From Bacteroidota bacterium (GTDB taxonomy: Bacteria; Bacteroidota; Bacteroidia; Bacteroidales; Prolixibacteraceae): 5,536 nucleotides of DNA. Under the pieces are notes generated by a model. The model was given only the letters and a program-made list of their open reading frames with translations. It ran no database searches and was not told the DNA's origin. Below, one piece after another: positions 5,308 to 5,536 of this stretch. Made by a program: the position numbers and the translations under genes. How positions within the stretch are numbered: position 1 is the stretch's first letter; each line of letters starts with the position of its first letter. Location of the stretch: the NCBI GenBank assembly GCA_030706665.1, contig JAUZOB010000228.1:1-5536 (forward strand). Direction: 5' to 3'.

Positions 5308-5536
5308 TGTCCTGAAATAGGTTTACAAGAAAAGTAAATAAAAGACAGGATTATGAAAAGGAAAGTAAACTTTTACACGGACGAATTTAAAAGGCAGGTA
5401 GTGCATGAGTATTTAAGCACTAATTGCAGTTATAGTGAATTAAGGCGGAAATATAATATACAAGGGAAGTCGTGTATATCAGATTGGATTCTTAGATTTG
5501 TGGAAAAACCGAAAAGTCCCCAAGAGATAACAATGA
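5308..5536 (+). mobile_element. IS3-family insertion sequence, left part only
   Basis: The putative left inverted repeat starts at 5308 with TGTCCTGAAATAGG. Starting with TG fits IS3-family ends, and orfA follows 45 bases later. The right end, orfB (DDE integrase) and the second inverted repeat lie outside the window, so the exact boundary and the target duplication cannot be confirmed. The boundary is inferred from the TG start and the position of orfA. Confidence 0.65.
5353..5536 (+). CDS. IS3-family transposase OrfA, N-terminal part, cut by the window edge
   Basis: Sixty-one codons are visible, starting with MKRKVNFYTDEFKRQVV and open to the right edge. The pattern is that of the IS3/IS911-type OrfA helix-turn-helix: FKRQVVHEYL (12-21), SYSELRRKYNI (26-36) and GKSCISDWILRF (38-49). 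The conserved arrangement of S-x-x-E-L-R-R-K-Y-N-I then G-x-S-x-I-x-x-W is characteristic. In this family OrfA binds the element ends and is fused to the OrfB catalytic domain by programmed -1 frameshifting; the frameshift region lies beyond the window. The AGGA at 5347-5350 is too close to the ATG to be a good Shine-Dalgarno. Whether the element is intact cannot be judged here. Confidence 0.88.
   Translation, partial: MKRKVNFYTDEFKRQVVHEYLSTNCSYSELRRKYNIQGKSCISDWILRFVEKPKSPQEITM

Overview
This window most likely comes from a member of the Bacteroidota, probably an order Bacteroidales glycan degrader. The evidence is an AT-rich composition, starts without clear Shine-Dalgarno sequences, promoter octamers of the Bacteroidota -7 type (TAnnTTTG), and secreted sugar-processing enzymes of families common in that phylum. 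No genus-level marker is present.

Layout. Positions 1-513 are largely non-coding, with a possible divergent gene start at the extreme left edge (very weak), a 12-bp palindrome, and a TTGTACAAAT motif about 80 bp before the first gene. Positions 514-2121 hold a tight two-gene (+) operon: a secreted DUF1080 / 3-keto-disaccharide hydrolase-like protein, then a secreted xylose-isomerase-like TIM-barrel protein of the sugar phosphate isomerase/epimerase superfamily. Positions 2122-2443 are non-coding and end in a good -7 promoter element. Positions 2444-2758 encode a small Thr-rich protein with a signal peptide and a C-terminal membrane segment. A perfect 18-bp bidirectional terminator hairpin separates it from a convergent (-) gene at 2853-5018, which encodes a 721-residue secreted GH71/GH99-like barrel protein with a CBM9-like C-terminal domain. 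Positions 5019-5307 are non-coding and carry two more TTGTACAAAT motifs in inverted orientation and a set of 11-bp phased GGTA repeats. The right edge enters an IS3-family insertion sequence, with its left end at about 5308 and orfA starting at 5353, cut by the window.

How the genes may work together. DUF1080 and PF01261-type proteins are known partners in a 3-keto-sugar route of glycoside cleavage, in which an oxidoreductase makes the 3-keto glycoside and lyase and hydratase steps break it. Both proteins here carry export signals, so they would act in the periplasm. The GH99-like/CBM9 protein is also exported and looks like a glycan-active enzyme. The same 10-mer, TTGTACAAAT, lies upstream of both transcription units and was not noticed inside any gene. 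This is the best hint in the window that one regulator controls both loci. It is an inference from sequence only. No complete, clearly novel system is visible: the oxidoreductase expected for the keto-sugar route, any SusC/SusD pair and any regulator gene are all absent from the window.
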